From Platerodrilus igneus (lineage: Eukaryota > Arthropoda > Insecta > Coleoptera > Lycidae), in assembly GCA_036346225.1 (NCBI GenBank), contig JARFIW010001458.1:3038001-3102000 (forward strand): a stretch of DNA of 64,000 nucleotides, written 5' to 3'. How positions within the stretch are numbered: the first letter of the stretch is position 1; each line of letters begins with the position of its first letter. A program made the position numbers and the translations under genes. The notes beneath the pieces are model-generated. The model did no database searches. It was given only the letters and a program-made list of their open reading frames with translations, and was not told the DNA's origin. Positions 11,851 to 22,526 of the stretch are shown piece after piece.

Positions 11851-11939
11851 CTGAAAAGGACAAGAGCGATCAGCGATTTACACTTGAACGGTGGAGAGTA
11901 ACACAACTGAGGGTTTGAAAAGAGACTTAATTAGGACAA

Positions 11940-12245
11940 CATTTCTTCAGAAGCAAGAGGAGCGGAACTAGTAGCAGGTGAAACCGTAGAGACAAAACAT
12001 TTTATTTTTCCACTGCTCCACCCGAAGATACTACATTGACCGGAAAGCAAGTTTTCTTTCCTTGGAGAATTTTGAATTTTACCAAACTCTTGCCGTGGCA
12101 AGCAAGCTAGGGATCGTTTACGTACGTGACAACACACATACCGGACCTACATTTTACCTCTCATCCGAACGAAGCCGTATTTTTGTGGAAAATGCTCGCC
12201 GAATATTTTTCAAGAGGACCGTGTCGGAATAACCGTGGAGGCGCT
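11940..12245 (-). mobile_element. SINE body, copy 1
   Basis: Matches in reverse orientation the SINE at 32530-32905 and 58693-59010. Shared landmarks on the minus strand are TTCGGATGAGAGGTAAAAT (about 12157-12175), a GTTGTCACG(T)ACGT segment, and TCGGGTGGAGCAGTG near 12010. The tRNA-like head is reduced to a trace near 12220. Confidence 0.7.
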
Positions 12246-12480
12246 AAATTTGATTTTCCAGGGCTTTACCCGTAGACACTGCATTGGTCAGGACGCGTGT
12301 TTTTTACTTGGAAAGTTTTGAATTTTGCCGAATCCTTGCTGTTCCAAGCAAGGTAGAGCTCTTTAACGTGCGTGACACCACTACACACGAGACTTCTATT
12401 TTACCTCTCATCCGAATGACGGCGCATTTTTGTGAAAAATACTTACCTAACATTTTTCCAGCGGACAATTGGACTTTGGA
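12246..12480 (-). mobile_element. SINE body, copy 2, abutting copy 1
   Basis: A second, diverged copy of the same body in the same orientation: CGTCATTCGGATGAGAGG near 12400-12420, GCACGTTAAAGAGC near 12360-12375, and the end near 12260. Head-to-tail with copy 1, so either tandem insertion or a duplication. Confidence 0.65.
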
Positions 12481-12499
12481 TATCTAGGGCTGGTTGTTA

Positions 12500-12860
12500 T
12501 TAATTTGAGTTCTCATGTTTCTGCAATTTCCTTGAATTCCCTGCTGTTAAAACACTTCCGTGTTTAATTAATGGTTTCTTTACAGGGGTACTTGAAAACT
12601 TAAGACATGTTTTACATTTTGAAATAAAGATTTGGATATCTGTTGACATTTCAGGCCAAAATAAAATGTTTCTTACCTTAGCGTTTGTTTTCTCTATACC
12701 TAAATGCGCAATGTGTAATTCTTTTAGCATCGTATGGCTAAGTGACGCAGACACCACTAGTTTATTGTTGTAAAAAAATAGTAGATCACTTTTAATAATT
12801 CAATCATTTTGAATTTCTATGAATGTAGATGTTTCAGAATTTGTGGCATTTTTAAACTTT
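12500..12860 (-). pseudogene. Ty3/gypsy integrase zinc-binding region
   Basis: An open stretch reading LKELHIAHLGIEKTNAKVRN and then a WPEMSTDIQIFISKCKTCLK segment: the HHCC zinc-binding N-terminal domain of a gypsy integrase. Both His and both Cys are present. It is preceded by SDLLFFYNNKLVV, the usual lead-in. The catalytic core is missing, cut off where the SINE copies begin. Confidence 0.8.
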
Positions 12861-12884
12861 GTAAGCTTTTAAAATATTAGTAGT

Positions 12885-13060
12885 TTAACATCTTTATATA
12901 ACGAACGTGTGTAATTAGCGACGTTGATGGTAGCAATTCGTGGGATTGTCGTTCGTAACCAAAAAACAACTATTGTGAAATAATCATTTATTGTGACATC
13001 TACGTTTCGACTTATATAAAGTTTTTATCAAGATTTAAAATTTAAAAAATTAAGAGTGAA
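12885..13060 (-). other. Possible Penelope-like 3' end with hammerhead-like core
   Basis: On the minus strand, CTTGATAAAAACTT and then AAGTCGAAACGTAGATG (about 12995-13030) resembles the CUGAUGA, stem II, GAAAC core of hammerhead ribozymes carried by Penelope-like elements. Stem II could be ACTT/AAGT. The first core is imperfect and I could not confirm the flanking stems. No coding trace of a Penelope RT is visible nearby. Confidence 0.3.
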
Positions 13061-13399
13061 AATACGATCAATAATCTAAATAAAATATAGAGACTTTCAC
13101 ACAATTTGATGTTAATACATGGACTGCTTTAACATGAAGGAGGATGCCAAATAAATAGTGATAACATTTAATGTAAAAATAAAATGTAAAAATAAAATTA
13201 AGACTACAAACAGCATACAATACGCACGAACACAGACTAAGAACTAAGGTGTAGCAATTAAAGAAGCTCCAACAGCAAAGTAGGTTTGTTTTATAGCAGA
13301 GTTGATAAATACACCAGGTGATAAATAGCAAACAGAAAACTTAATATACAACTATTACATACCCATAAATATTAAAAGTTCTTTTTTATCATTAGGGTG

Positions 13400-14140
13400 A
13401 TATATCTTTTTTAATTGCTTCTACATAATCTTGATCAGGGTTCTGCTAGTAAAGTATACATTAAACTTCTTAGTCCTTTTAATAACAGCTTTAAGGATTT
13501 TATGGTGTTCATCGACATTTTCTGCAGCTATAATAAAATCATCAAAGTAAATTCCCATTCCAATGTCTCCAAACATTTTCTCATTAAATTTTTTAAAACC
13601 TCTGGACTGACATTTAACGCAAATGGTTAACGTTTAAAACAATATTTCCAAAAGGAGTTATAAAGCTAGTGTATTTTATTAAATCCGAGTCAAGTGGTAC
13701 ATGATATAACCCTCCTTTTATGTCCAAAACTATAAAAATTGACTTGTCTTTTAGCCTAGATGATAATTCGTCCAAAGTAGGGAGGGGTACTGATCATCAC
13801 AAATGTATTTATCCAATTGTATAGGATCGAGACAAATGCGTAACTTCTTATTACAATTTTCTATTATAACTATGTTATTAATTAGACCATTCAGTTGGTT
13901 CATCAACTCTACGTATAATATCACGGTTTACTAAATCACTCAAAGCTTCTTTAAGACTTGGTTCTATCACATCGGGAACCCGCCTGCAGCTGCTAACGTA
14001 AGGTTCTACGAGCCCACTCGCATATGTATTGGACCAACAGAAGTATGCGATACAATGTTACTTCTCCAAACTAGATATTTGATGTTCATTTTTTTACCAG
14101 AGGCAATTAAGCTTAATTGATTCCATGTGTTTTAAACAAC
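13400..14140 (-). pseudogene. Ty3/gypsy reverse transcriptase, broken
   Basis: On the minus strand the pre-RT part reads VPDVIEPSLKEALSDLVNRD then VDEPTEWSN (about 13890-13980). Further left, FALNVSPEVLK and the catalytic region IYFDDFIIAAENVDEHH (FDD in place of the usual Y-x-DD; about 13510-13550) are recognisable. Several frameshifts separate these blocks. It belongs to the same relic as the integrase at 12500-12860. Confidence 0.8.
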
Positions 14141-14207
14141 TAATCCATAGTATCTAGTACTTGCTTTAATTACAATAATTGTAAAATATACAAAAACCCC
14201 AAATTTA

Positions 14208-15258
14208 TAGTTGGCGCATATTAATTGGACCATCAACAAACAAATATTTATTTACACAGCAAAATCTCATAATATTTCTTCAGACAAATGTTTTATCAAG
14301 AGTGCATTAAAGAAACAAATTCTAGCTATATTTGAGTTTTATAAGTTATTACGTGGTCAATAACTTGTCAAAATGGTTCGCGGGAGATCGGTGTTTATCG
14401 ATATGCGAAATTCTATTGTTGCTGCTCGTAAAAATGGACTTTTTGAGCATAAAATTGCAAAAAAATTTAAGTATTCCTCAAGAAACAGTAAGAAACATAA
14501 TCTCTGAATTAAAAAGATCGGAAATATTCAAGCAAAAGGTAAAACTGGGCGTACTTTAAAAATTACGAAAAGAGATGAACGAACTTTCCGGACACTTATT
14601 AACGAAGACCGTCGAGTTTCCTCGCGAGAATTAACTGTAAAATAGGCAAATGCGATTGACAAACCAATATCGAAAGGTACTCGTTTGAGGAGAACGAGAA
14701 AAAAAGGATATGAGTTCTACAAGATAAGTTTCTACAATAGTAAAAACTTTAAAACCTATATTATTTTACTATAGGCTAAGGAAGAACCATTCCTTACATA
14801 AAAACAAAAACGAAATCAATATTTATGGGCAAAGGAGCACCAAAACTTGGTTAGTCGTCAATGAAACTCGGTTATCTGGAGTGACGAATCTAAGTTTGAG
14901 ATATGCGTTGGCGATTCCCGAAGTAGAGTTATTCGAATGCCAGGGGAAGAATATCACAGAGATTATCTCAAAAGAAAGGTTAAGTTTTCGGCATATCTAA
15001 TGGTGTGGGGATGCATGTCATCACAAAGAGTTGGACGTCTGTTTTTTATTGACGGTACTGTCAATTCTGCAAAATATAAGACAATTTTACAAAAAGAATT
15101 GTTGCCGTCCATTAATAAAATTCAACTACCAGAAAGGGAATTTATATTTCAAAAAGATGGTGCAGCCTGCCATACAGCAAAATTAGTTACACTGTGGTTG
15201 CAAGAAATGAATGTGCCTGCTTTACAATGTCCTTTGGTCCAATTCATATACGACTGAT
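14208..15258 (+). mobile_element. Tc1-like DNA transposon with inverted ends, 3' part deleted
   Basis: The left end AGTTGGCGCATATTAATTGG (from about 14209) matches in inverse the right end near 15234-15257; AATTGGACCA is identical on both sides. TA precedes the left end. The transposase runs directly into the right inverted repeat after its second catalytic region, so the last quarter of the gene has been removed. Length is just over 1 kb, below the usual 1.3 kb or more. Confidence 0.75.
14373..15232 (+). pseudogene. Tc1-like DDE transposase, broken
   Basis: Starts at an ATG giving MVRGRSVFIDMRNSIVAARK; a single-base shift near 14470 then leads into SIPQETVRNIISELKRS, completing a paired-type HTH. 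Next comes GRTLKITKRDERTFR, then a stop near 14645. From 14937 the catalytic part reads VKFSAYLMVWGCMSSQRVGR, FIDGTVNS, and FIFQKDGAACHTAK, the Tc1/mariner second-Asp region (normally QDGAPCHTA). The third catalytic acid and C-terminus are missing. Non-functional. Confidence 0.85.
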
Positions 15259-15279
15259 CTCGTAAATTTTGTTTTAAGA

Positions 15280-15400
15280 TCGTTCTATTTAGGTTGTGAA
15301 GGGTATGTGGAACTTTTTAGATTAGCACAGAATAGAAAAGAAGTTAGGGCTGCGTCAAAATCACCTTAAGTAGGGTCGAAAACAAAATGACGATGATTGT
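15280..15400 (+). mobile_element. RTE LINE 3' end fragment
   Basis: Encodes GCEGYVELFRLAQNRKEVRA, then AT-rich tail AAAACAAAATGACGATGATT. The same end occurs at 58160-58265 downstream of an RTE-type LINE, so this is a 5'-truncated RTE copy. The ATGATG-like tail is typical of RTE 3' ends. Confidence 0.7.
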
Positions 15401-15469
15401 TAGATACGAAAAAGGTATTTTAAGAGTTCGAGTAAAAATTCTTTTATTATTATTATTATTCATTTGTTA

Positions 15470-15800
15470 TCTAAGACGACATTGCAATACACTCCACTTT
15501 TTCAAGCAAGTTCATTTTTAAGCAAGCATTTAAACCTAAAACTGGAGTGCTGAAAACACCCATTAGTACAAACTTGACATTGTACCCAATTTCTTTTACA
15601 AAACATTTTACCACCACAGTACCTAGAGTATCAATTTTATGATTACCAAATGCAATATTTCCTGAATTGTTCTGTATGCTATTCTTATCTAAGTTTAACA
15701 AATTAAAAACATTAATAAGCATGTAATTTCAATTTGCACCCGTATCTAACTTAAAAGCGATAACCTCATTATTAATAGCAATATCAATTGACTAAATTCT
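15470..15800 (-). pseudogene. Ty3/gypsy protease fragment
   Basis: On the minus strand FKLDTGAN (about 15735-15760) gives the Asp-Thr-Gly active site, followed after an in-frame stop by NYMLINVFNLLNL, then LGTVVVKCFV and VLGLNACLKMNLLEKV, the usual protease C-terminal pattern. Sits directly downstream of the gag zinc knuckle. Confidence 0.75.
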
Positions 15801-15939
15801 GTTACTCGCATTATTAATTTTTTACCTCATCAGTGTATGCCCTTTCACTATCTGAACTGTTTCCCTGATCAATTTCATTTACTTGCCTTTTATTATTAGA
15901 CTTATTATTATTACTACCTGTATTATATTTGCCTTGCTT

Positions 15940-16600
15940 CCAATTATTAAAGCATTACTTTTACAGTCAATTCCAAAACGATTTGATTTACGAAAAATTC
16001 TTACACATTTTACCAAATGCTGGACAATTCATATAACCATGTTACGTTCACACTTCAAACAAATATAGGTGGAACCATATGTCTTATTATCAGTTTCACG
16101 TGATGTATCTGCATTGTGTTTAAGAAAATCTACTTCTTTACCTTTTCGAAAGTCCTTGACTTATTACTTGCTTACATCAGCTGTACCACAAATTGACTCT
16201 GCCCTCTTATCTGTAAGGTCATAGTACTGCAATGATCTCTCTTGTGTACCCACATCTAACATACTACTTACGATTTGATCTCTGATTAATGAATTCTGTA
16301 AGTCCTCCAAAATTACAACTCGCAGCTAACAATTTCACATGAGTAACGAAATGATCAAAACTCTCACCTTCTTTTTGTGTTCTAGTAAATAATTTATACC
16401 TGTCGTAGGTTTCATTGTTCATAGGGTTGCAATAATTTTTAAATGTATCTATCACTTTATTGATATGTTTTTTGTCTTCAAATGTTAGATTAAAATTTGG
16501 AAACTTAACCTGGGCTTCTTCACCTGCATGATTAAATAAAATTGCTACTTTTATTTTTCCTTTTTTAGTATCCATGCCAGTTGCTTTTAGATAAATATTT
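15940..16600 (-). pseudogene. Ty3/gypsy Gag fragment with zinc knuckle
   Basis: At 16264-16575 an open stretch has VKFPNFNLTFEDKKHINKVI, YCNPMNNETYDRYKLFTR and QKEGESFDHFVTHVKLLA, a pattern I associate with K02A2.6-like Gag capsids. Near 15960-16050 a degenerate knuckle appears (CPAFGKMC-like, then NRFGIDC). Stops and frame changes separate the two. It would have encapsidated element RNA. Confidence 0.7.
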
Positions 16601-16759
16601 AGACTCCTTAAGAATTTTTCAAATTCTGATGAATATTTTTATCAAACTCCAAAGTTCTTGGTGGTTTGAAGTTACTCTCCATATTTTTACTTTTATTATG
16701 TAATAGATCCTTGACTTCTTTTCATTAAACGCGAATTCTTCTTTTACCCAGTCAAACCG

Positions 16760-17700
16760 GACACTATGTTATAAGCGAAAGAATGCACAATGTATTTTAA
16801 CATTAACTTTTATTACAAGATGTTTAAAATAAGGTGACAAGCATAGTAATGATGGCGCATATCCCTAGATTAGTATATTCGTACCATGCCAACTTGACCA
16901 TAACCATAAATAGTATTACAAATAAAAGTAGACACACATGCTATCTGTAACATTGACGATACCAATCTAGGTGTTTTACAACACAATAAATGTTAATACA
17001 TAATCATAAATAAAATGTAACTTAGCATTTGGAAACATTAGTATAGTCCAAACCATGAAAGTAGTCGTCTGCGTCATCACTTGTATTACGAATTAAGTTG
17101 AAAATTTTAATACCCAATAAATATTCCGATTAGGAAGTTTCCGTCAAGCTTCGCGCATCTGCAAATCGTAATGAAACATGGTTGCCAATAATATTTTATT
17201 TTCATAGTGATAGTTGTTTTAACTAGTTTTAAATTGGCGTCTTCTTGTTTTACGAGTTTAATTAATTCAGTTAAAATAAAACGCATTTTCATAAATTGAG
17301 TTACATATATCGATCTGAATAGAAACGTACAATAACTACTATATTAACTATTTACGGCAGCTGCATTGAAATATTTCTCGGTACGATAACTTTGGCAACC
17401 GTGCTTTATGGAAAAATTAACATTTTGTCTTGTCTACGTTATAATAAAATCACAAATGACATTTTTACAACAAACATTTAATTTTCATTAATTCTTTTAA
17501 AACTTTAAAAGTATATTTCATTTACAAAAAACCAAGAAAGGTATCCTATTTTAAAGAAAAGGCATAATTTTACCAAAGGTTAGCCTTTAAGTATATAAAG
17601 TTCAAAACATACGGACATATACTTTTCTCTATCGTTTTCCCAGATGAACGTGTTTGCGTATGTCTTATTTGATAAACGTACAAATAGTATTGTTATCTTT

Positions 17701-17746
<46 letters not shown>

Positions 17747-18740
17747 TTAAGCTTTTAGATAATCTTAAACGTATGTTTTGAATTGAGTTAGACACCTATG
17801 ACGTAGAGGACTTCTTTCGTGGTTCCTACTATAACAGTTCTGAAAGTTAGGTTTCTGAAAAATGTATAATCTGCGTTTATCAAGCGTCGGCATATACACA
17901 TTTTAAAATTTAATTTACATTTTATCTATGCTCATTAATCTGGTCGCGATTTAATTTTGTGAGAATAATTTCACTTATTAGGTGAACTTTGACTGAAGTA
18001 AATAAACTCATTTATATAGTAATGTAGTGAATTAGTTACAGTATTGCATTATTTACAGGAATGAAAGGTTAGAGGCTAGCGGGAATGGTCGGGTTTAGAT
18101 ATCTACATCGTTACAGATTGATCATCCGTGGAAGCTTTTCCAAACTTTCTTAATTACTTAATCGTTAGTCTGTATTATATCGCAGTTTCGCTCAGAATTA
18201 TACCCAACGCAGTACTTTGCTTTATCGCAGACCACCAAAATCAAAATAACTGCAAGAAAGTGGATTATCATTCGTATAAGCAATACCATAACTTTACAGT
18301 TTGCTGAAAGTTGTTAGCGTAGACGATACTACAGAGATTTCATTTCAGATTTATGTTTGGATGAGAATATATTACAATTTGTTAACAGAGGTGAAAGAAG
18401 TATTCCTGTTTCAAAACAAAATGTTGATTTCATGCTGTAGACAACCCTTATTTTGGTATACGTGTAAAATAAAGTGTATAGTTGAAAAGCAGTCATGTAA
18501 GGAATGTAATGATATCTGTTATAAAACAGTAAAATAAGTAGTTAAAAAGCGTTTATGTATTTAACTTATTTAGGCGTACCTGGCATTTATATTAAAAAAG
18601 TAAGGTATATTTAAGTATGAACTGAAAAGAAAATTTTGAGATCTAAACAAATATAAATATTTATGGTTCCGGGTTGGGACCGTGGCATTTTATAAATTGG
18701 CTAATGGAGAGGATCAGTAAAGTTTAAATCCCCACTCAGC
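16760..18740. other. No recognisable gene
   Basis: AT-rich sequence with one microsatellite (17703-17743). Open frames here are short, without known motifs. The first few hundred bases may hold the lost LTR of the gypsy relic, but no partner was found. Confidence 0.5.
17703..17743. repeat. (TA)n microsatellite
   Basis: About 20 uninterrupted TA units inside otherwise featureless DNA. Confidence 0.95.
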
Positions 18741-19063
18741 TACTCATTATTATTGCAAACTGAAATAATTCGGCAAAATATAATTATAACAGTTATTACA
18801 GGAAATTATTACTCAGAAAGACCCTGAAACTCTATTCGCAACAATCGTGATATCCGTTATAAATACACAACAACGCAACAGTAATTGAGGAATCAATTAC
18901 CAAGCAGAAATTCTTAATGTAATTATAGCACTTAATAATTACATACAGAATATACGTAAAACGACTCTTTAAATAACTGTATACAAACCAAACTGCAAAG
19001 TAACTCTTGATTTATACAAAAACAATACAAATTAAACTGAAAGAAACTATAACTAACCATGAA

Positions 19064-19440
19064 TTCAAACATGAAGCTTTATATTGAGAGCATCCCTTAA
19101 TAAGACGAAAGCCAAACGCTATTAAGGATCTTTATAACCGCGTGCAAAATATTTTTAAAATCTTTTTACAAACCAGGAGAAAGCAAACGCAACGTGTTAC
19201 TCCTACAATCAGTAAGCTGGCCGGCATATCATTAACCCTGATTGCTAGTCGGGAAGATCTAATCGAATGAGAAAAATTCAAACGTATTCTAATTGCATAT
19301 TTCGGAGACCAACGGAAAATCAAATGTCTGGTCCGCGATTTAATAAACCTAAGAATGGCAAATAACCCATCACCCTACAAATTCGGTATGAAATGTCAAG
19401 ATGTACAAAGTTTGATTTTGACAAAGTTAAAAATTCAGAA
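19064..19440 (+). pseudogene. Errantivirus A gag remnant
   Basis: Begins MNSNMKL..., followed by frame-shifted capsid-like text: LAGISLTLIASREDLIE, then ILIAYFGDQRKIKCLVRDLI and NLRMANNPSPYKFGMKCQDV. Copy B has the same phrases in better order at 39731-40080. The rest of gag and the protease are deleted after about 19440. Confidence 0.7.
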
Positions 19441-20920
19441 AACCGACCAAAAATACACAATCAAACCCAGGACGGAAAAACAAATAAAAGTTATAGTAAA
19501 CCCAAAAAACGAGATAGGCATCATACATCACATGACATTCTAACAAGGAGTAGAAACACCCACCGCGTTAGTACAATTAAAAGACAGTTACGCCAACACA
19601 ACATTTTTAAATTTAAACGATTATTCCATAGAAATATCATTGACAACCCCAACAAATTTAGAAGAGGTAAATTTCAGCAAGATGGAAATAGACGAGGAAT
19701 ATGAAAACGATTCCAACCCGACAGAACACGACAAGATATTTAGGGAAAATTTAATTACCATTAGTTTTAACGAAGATATTAATGACGAGGAGGAAAGAGC
19801 AATTAAAGACTTATGTTTCGAATAGCGAGACATATTCCATCGTGAAGGAATACCATTAACTTTTACCAACACCGTGAAACATAACATTGAATTAACAGAC
19901 GATAAGCCAATATTTACCAAAGCATCAAACTACCTCAAGCAAGTCAAGAAGAAGCAGACAGACAGGTAGCAGATCTATTGAAGCAGGATATCATCCAATA
20001 TTCAAACTCACCAAGGAGCAGCCCCGTGTTGATAGTACCCAAGAAGTTAGATGCCTCAGGCAAACGCAAGTACAGAATGGTCATCGATTACAGGAAATTT
20101 AACGAGAAAACGGTAGACAATAAATACCCGCTATCCAATATTACGGAAATCTTGGACAAATTAGGAATTTGTCAATAGTTGTCGACAATAGACCTCGCCT
20201 TAGGATATCATCAACTAGAGATGGACGAGAAGAACACAACTAAAACAGCTTTTAGAACACCTAGAAGACATTATGAATACAAACGTTTGCCGTTTGGATT
20301 ACAGAACGCACTCGCTACTTTTCAAAGAGTAATGGAGAACGTTTTAAGAGGGATGCACAATGAAAAATGTTTTGTATACTTAGACGACATTATCGTATAC
20401 TCAACATCACTGACTGAACATATCGAAAGATTACGAGAAATTTTTGAACGATTACGAAAAGCTCATTTTAAAGTTCAATTAGATAAAAGTAAATTTCTAC
20501 AAAAAGAAGTAGCATTTTTGGGACACATAATAACACCTAATCGAGTTATGCCAAACCCTGACAGAACGAACGAAGTACTAAATTACCTCCTACCCGAAAC
20601 TAATTAAGAAATTAAAAGATTTTCAGCACTCAGTGGTTATTACTGGAAATTAAAAAAAGGTTGCGCACAAATAAGCAAACCACTAACAAACTGTTTAAAG
20701 AAAGGCAATAAGATGAAACACACCCCGGAATTTATTAAAGCAGTAGAAAAAATTAAATGTATCCTTACGAATCATCCTGTATTAGAATACCCAGACTTTT
20801 CAAAACCATTTATATTGACCACTGACGCATCAAACGTAGCATTAGGCGCAGTATTGAGCCAAGGAAAAGTAGGTAGCGATAAACCAATCAGCTTACGCAT
20901 CACGGACACTAAATGAAACA
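19441..20920 (+). pseudogene. Errantivirus A pre-RT and reverse transcriptase
   Basis: After linker residues rich in Glu/Asp, the RT reads SSPVLIVPKKLDASGKRKYR then MVIDYRKFNEKTVDNKYPL, with one stop at 20178 just before the catalytic palm. The second block (20179-20607) has IDLALGYHQLEM and the intact catalytic box YLDDIIVYS, then FLGHIITP. A third block (20713-20916) has the connection and RNase H start with catalytic TTDAS intact. Stops at about 19823, 20178 and 20606 disrupt it. Would copy element RNA into DNA. Confidence 0.85.
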
Positions 20921-21851
20921 GAACAAAAATACAGCACAATTGAAAAAGAATTGATAGCAATAACATGGGCAACGAAATATTTTAGACCATATGTTTATGG
21001 AAGAGAATTCTATATATACACCAACCATAGACCATTAGTATGATTATGAAAACTCAAGAAACCAAATTCAAAATTACAAAGATGGAGAATTAGAATAGAA
21101 GAGCGTGACTATGAAATTATATACAAAAAAAGGAATTTATAATAATAACGCAGGTACACTAAGCAGAATTCAACTTAACGCAATAGAAACGAAATTAATT
21201 ATGGGTAACGTAGACGAAACGGAGATAAGAGAAAACCCAGAAGAGATAGACACTATTCAGTCGGCACAAAACGAAGTACCAAAAATCACATTTCAAATTT
21301 TAAATGAAGCTATCGACATTAAACCAAATCAACTCATAATTACCGAAGCTTTAACCAACCCCAATCCAGTAAAATACACAAAAACAGATAATAAGAAAAT
21401 ATATCAAATTCAAATAACGAAATATGATAACAAAGAGCAGATAATAAAAATTTTAAAGGAATATACCCCACGGAAATTAACAACTTTAGATGACCCTGAC
21501 GAAATAAACGACGCAATTCGAAATCAACACGAAAGAAAAACCAACCATCGTGGAATCAACAAAACATTAAAACAACTCATTAAAAGATATTACTTCAAAG
21601 ATATGAAAGAATTAACCAGGAAATTTATCAACCAATGCGAATTATGCGACCAAGCGAAATACGATAGTTAACCCCCAAAAATACCCTTAATGATAACTAA
21701 AACACCCGATAAACACTTTCATAACTACACGCAGACACTTTAGTAGTAGAAACGCAAAACTTTTTGACAATCGTAGACGCATTCACGAAAGTAGGCCAAG
21801 CGATATCCATTGTTTCAAAAAATAGTATCGATGTAACTCAAGGATTCCTAC
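20920..21851 (+). pseudogene. Errantivirus A RNase H end and integrase N-terminal half
   Basis: Frame shift near 20905, then RNase H C-terminal phrases and YTNHRPLV. The 21105-21671 stretch runs through the RNase H-integrase linker to the integrase zinc domain (HRGINKTLKQLIKRYYF, then FINQCELCDQAKYD, the HHCC motif). Next, HADTLVVETQ near 21730-21760 supplies the first catalytic Asp. The gene is cut at DVTQGF by the BEL insertion and resumes at 27985. Confidence 0.8.
21847..21851 (+). repeat. Target-site duplication CCTAC, left copy (BEL 1)
   Basis: CCTAC immediately precedes the left LTR and CCTAC immediately follows the right LTR (27985-27989). Five bp is the BEL/Pao norm. Removing element plus one copy restores a continuous integrase reading that copy B also shows near 43740-43790. 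Confidence 0.93.
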
Positions 21852-22284
21852 TGATTTATTTGGGATTAAGGAGGTGATATAAATTGATAAAGATATGCTA
21901 TTATAGGGAAGGACCAATTGCTTTTGTAGCAATAACGATAATGGTGGAGCGGTTATGTAATAACTAAAAACAACTACAAACTAATTAAGGAAGGGTATAA
22001 ATACCTTAAGTCCTGTGCCGCTGTGGGCAATGAACCGTTCACGCACAAAGCTTTCGACGGAGAACCAGTAACACGCACGAATCGGTGTCGGTCTCGCTTT
22101 CAAAAGCTCTAATACGACCGTCCTTTGCAAGGGTTCTGATGCGACTTGCTTCTGTAAAGGCTCGAGTACGACTATCTTCACGCACTCACTGCCGGTATAT
22201 AAAATGTTTTACTCAAACTGTAGGATGCACGCACAAAGTATTTATTGTCACAAATTCCAATGAATGTTCGATGATGACGTAACA
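21852..22284 (-). repeat. 3' LTR of BEL 1
   Basis: 433 bp, TG...CA on the plus strand (TGATTTATT... to ...GACGTAACA). Near-identical to 27552-27984. Confidence 0.95.
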
Positions 22285-22526
22285 TACCGCCCACCAAATT
22301 CATAGAATTTTGAAAAGGAGGGAAGTAGGTGCGTGAAGGAAATCACATGGGATTTGACCTTGCTAGGAAAGCAGGTAACGAAAGATAGGGTGGTACACTA
22401 CAGCGAGCGATATTACCAACTATGCAAAAAAAATAAAAATATATATGTAAATAAGCAAATATGTAAAAATAATATACTACTATACATGTAAAAAATGTGT
22501 ATATACATCTAAACATAAAAATAAAA
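22285..22526 (-). other. BEL 1 3' untranslated region and plus-strand primer region
   Basis: Between the pol stop and the 3' LTR. On the minus strand the bases abutting the LTR are TTTGGTGGGCGGTA, purine-rich with two interruptions, the likely plus-strand primer. The rest is A/T-rich without motif. Confidence 0.5.

Larger units (their letters stand above)
7716..11925 (-). mobile_element. Old BEL/Pao retrotransposon relic
   Basis: Reading leftward, the region contains in order protease, reverse transcriptase, RNase H, integrase zinc domain, integrase core and integrase C-terminus, all in BEL/Pao style and scattered across frames. Gag is not recognisable. No paired LTRs were found; 7716-8260 is a plausible remnant of the 3' end but carries no diagnostic sequence. 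Many stops and frameshifts indicate a long-dead copy, older than the BEL element at 21852-27984. Confidence 0.8.
12500..16600 (-). mobile_element. Old Ty3/gypsy relic, split by later insertions
   Basis: Read leftward from 16600, Gag, zinc knuckle, protease, reverse transcriptase and integrase fragments occur in the order gag-PR-RT-IN. Motifs resemble the widespread K02A2.6-like Ty3/gypsy lineage. It is interrupted by a Tc1 element (14208-15258) with an RTE scrap to its right (15280-15400), and probably by a Penelope-like scrap (12885-13340). No LTRs were identified. Confidence 0.75.

Noticed and set aside
17580..17795. 71-residue minus-strand frame with an Ile-Tyr run
   Set aside because: Created by translating the (TA)n tract.
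18301..18537. 78-residue Cys-containing plus-strand frame
   Set aside because: No motif or gene context, and upstream and downstream are non-coding; most likely chance.
18660..18760. GGTTCCGGGTTGGGACCGTGG and TTTAAATCCCC as a possible tRNA or primer-site region
   Set aside because: A tRNA fold does not form and it does not match any primer site at the expected distance; too weak to annotate.
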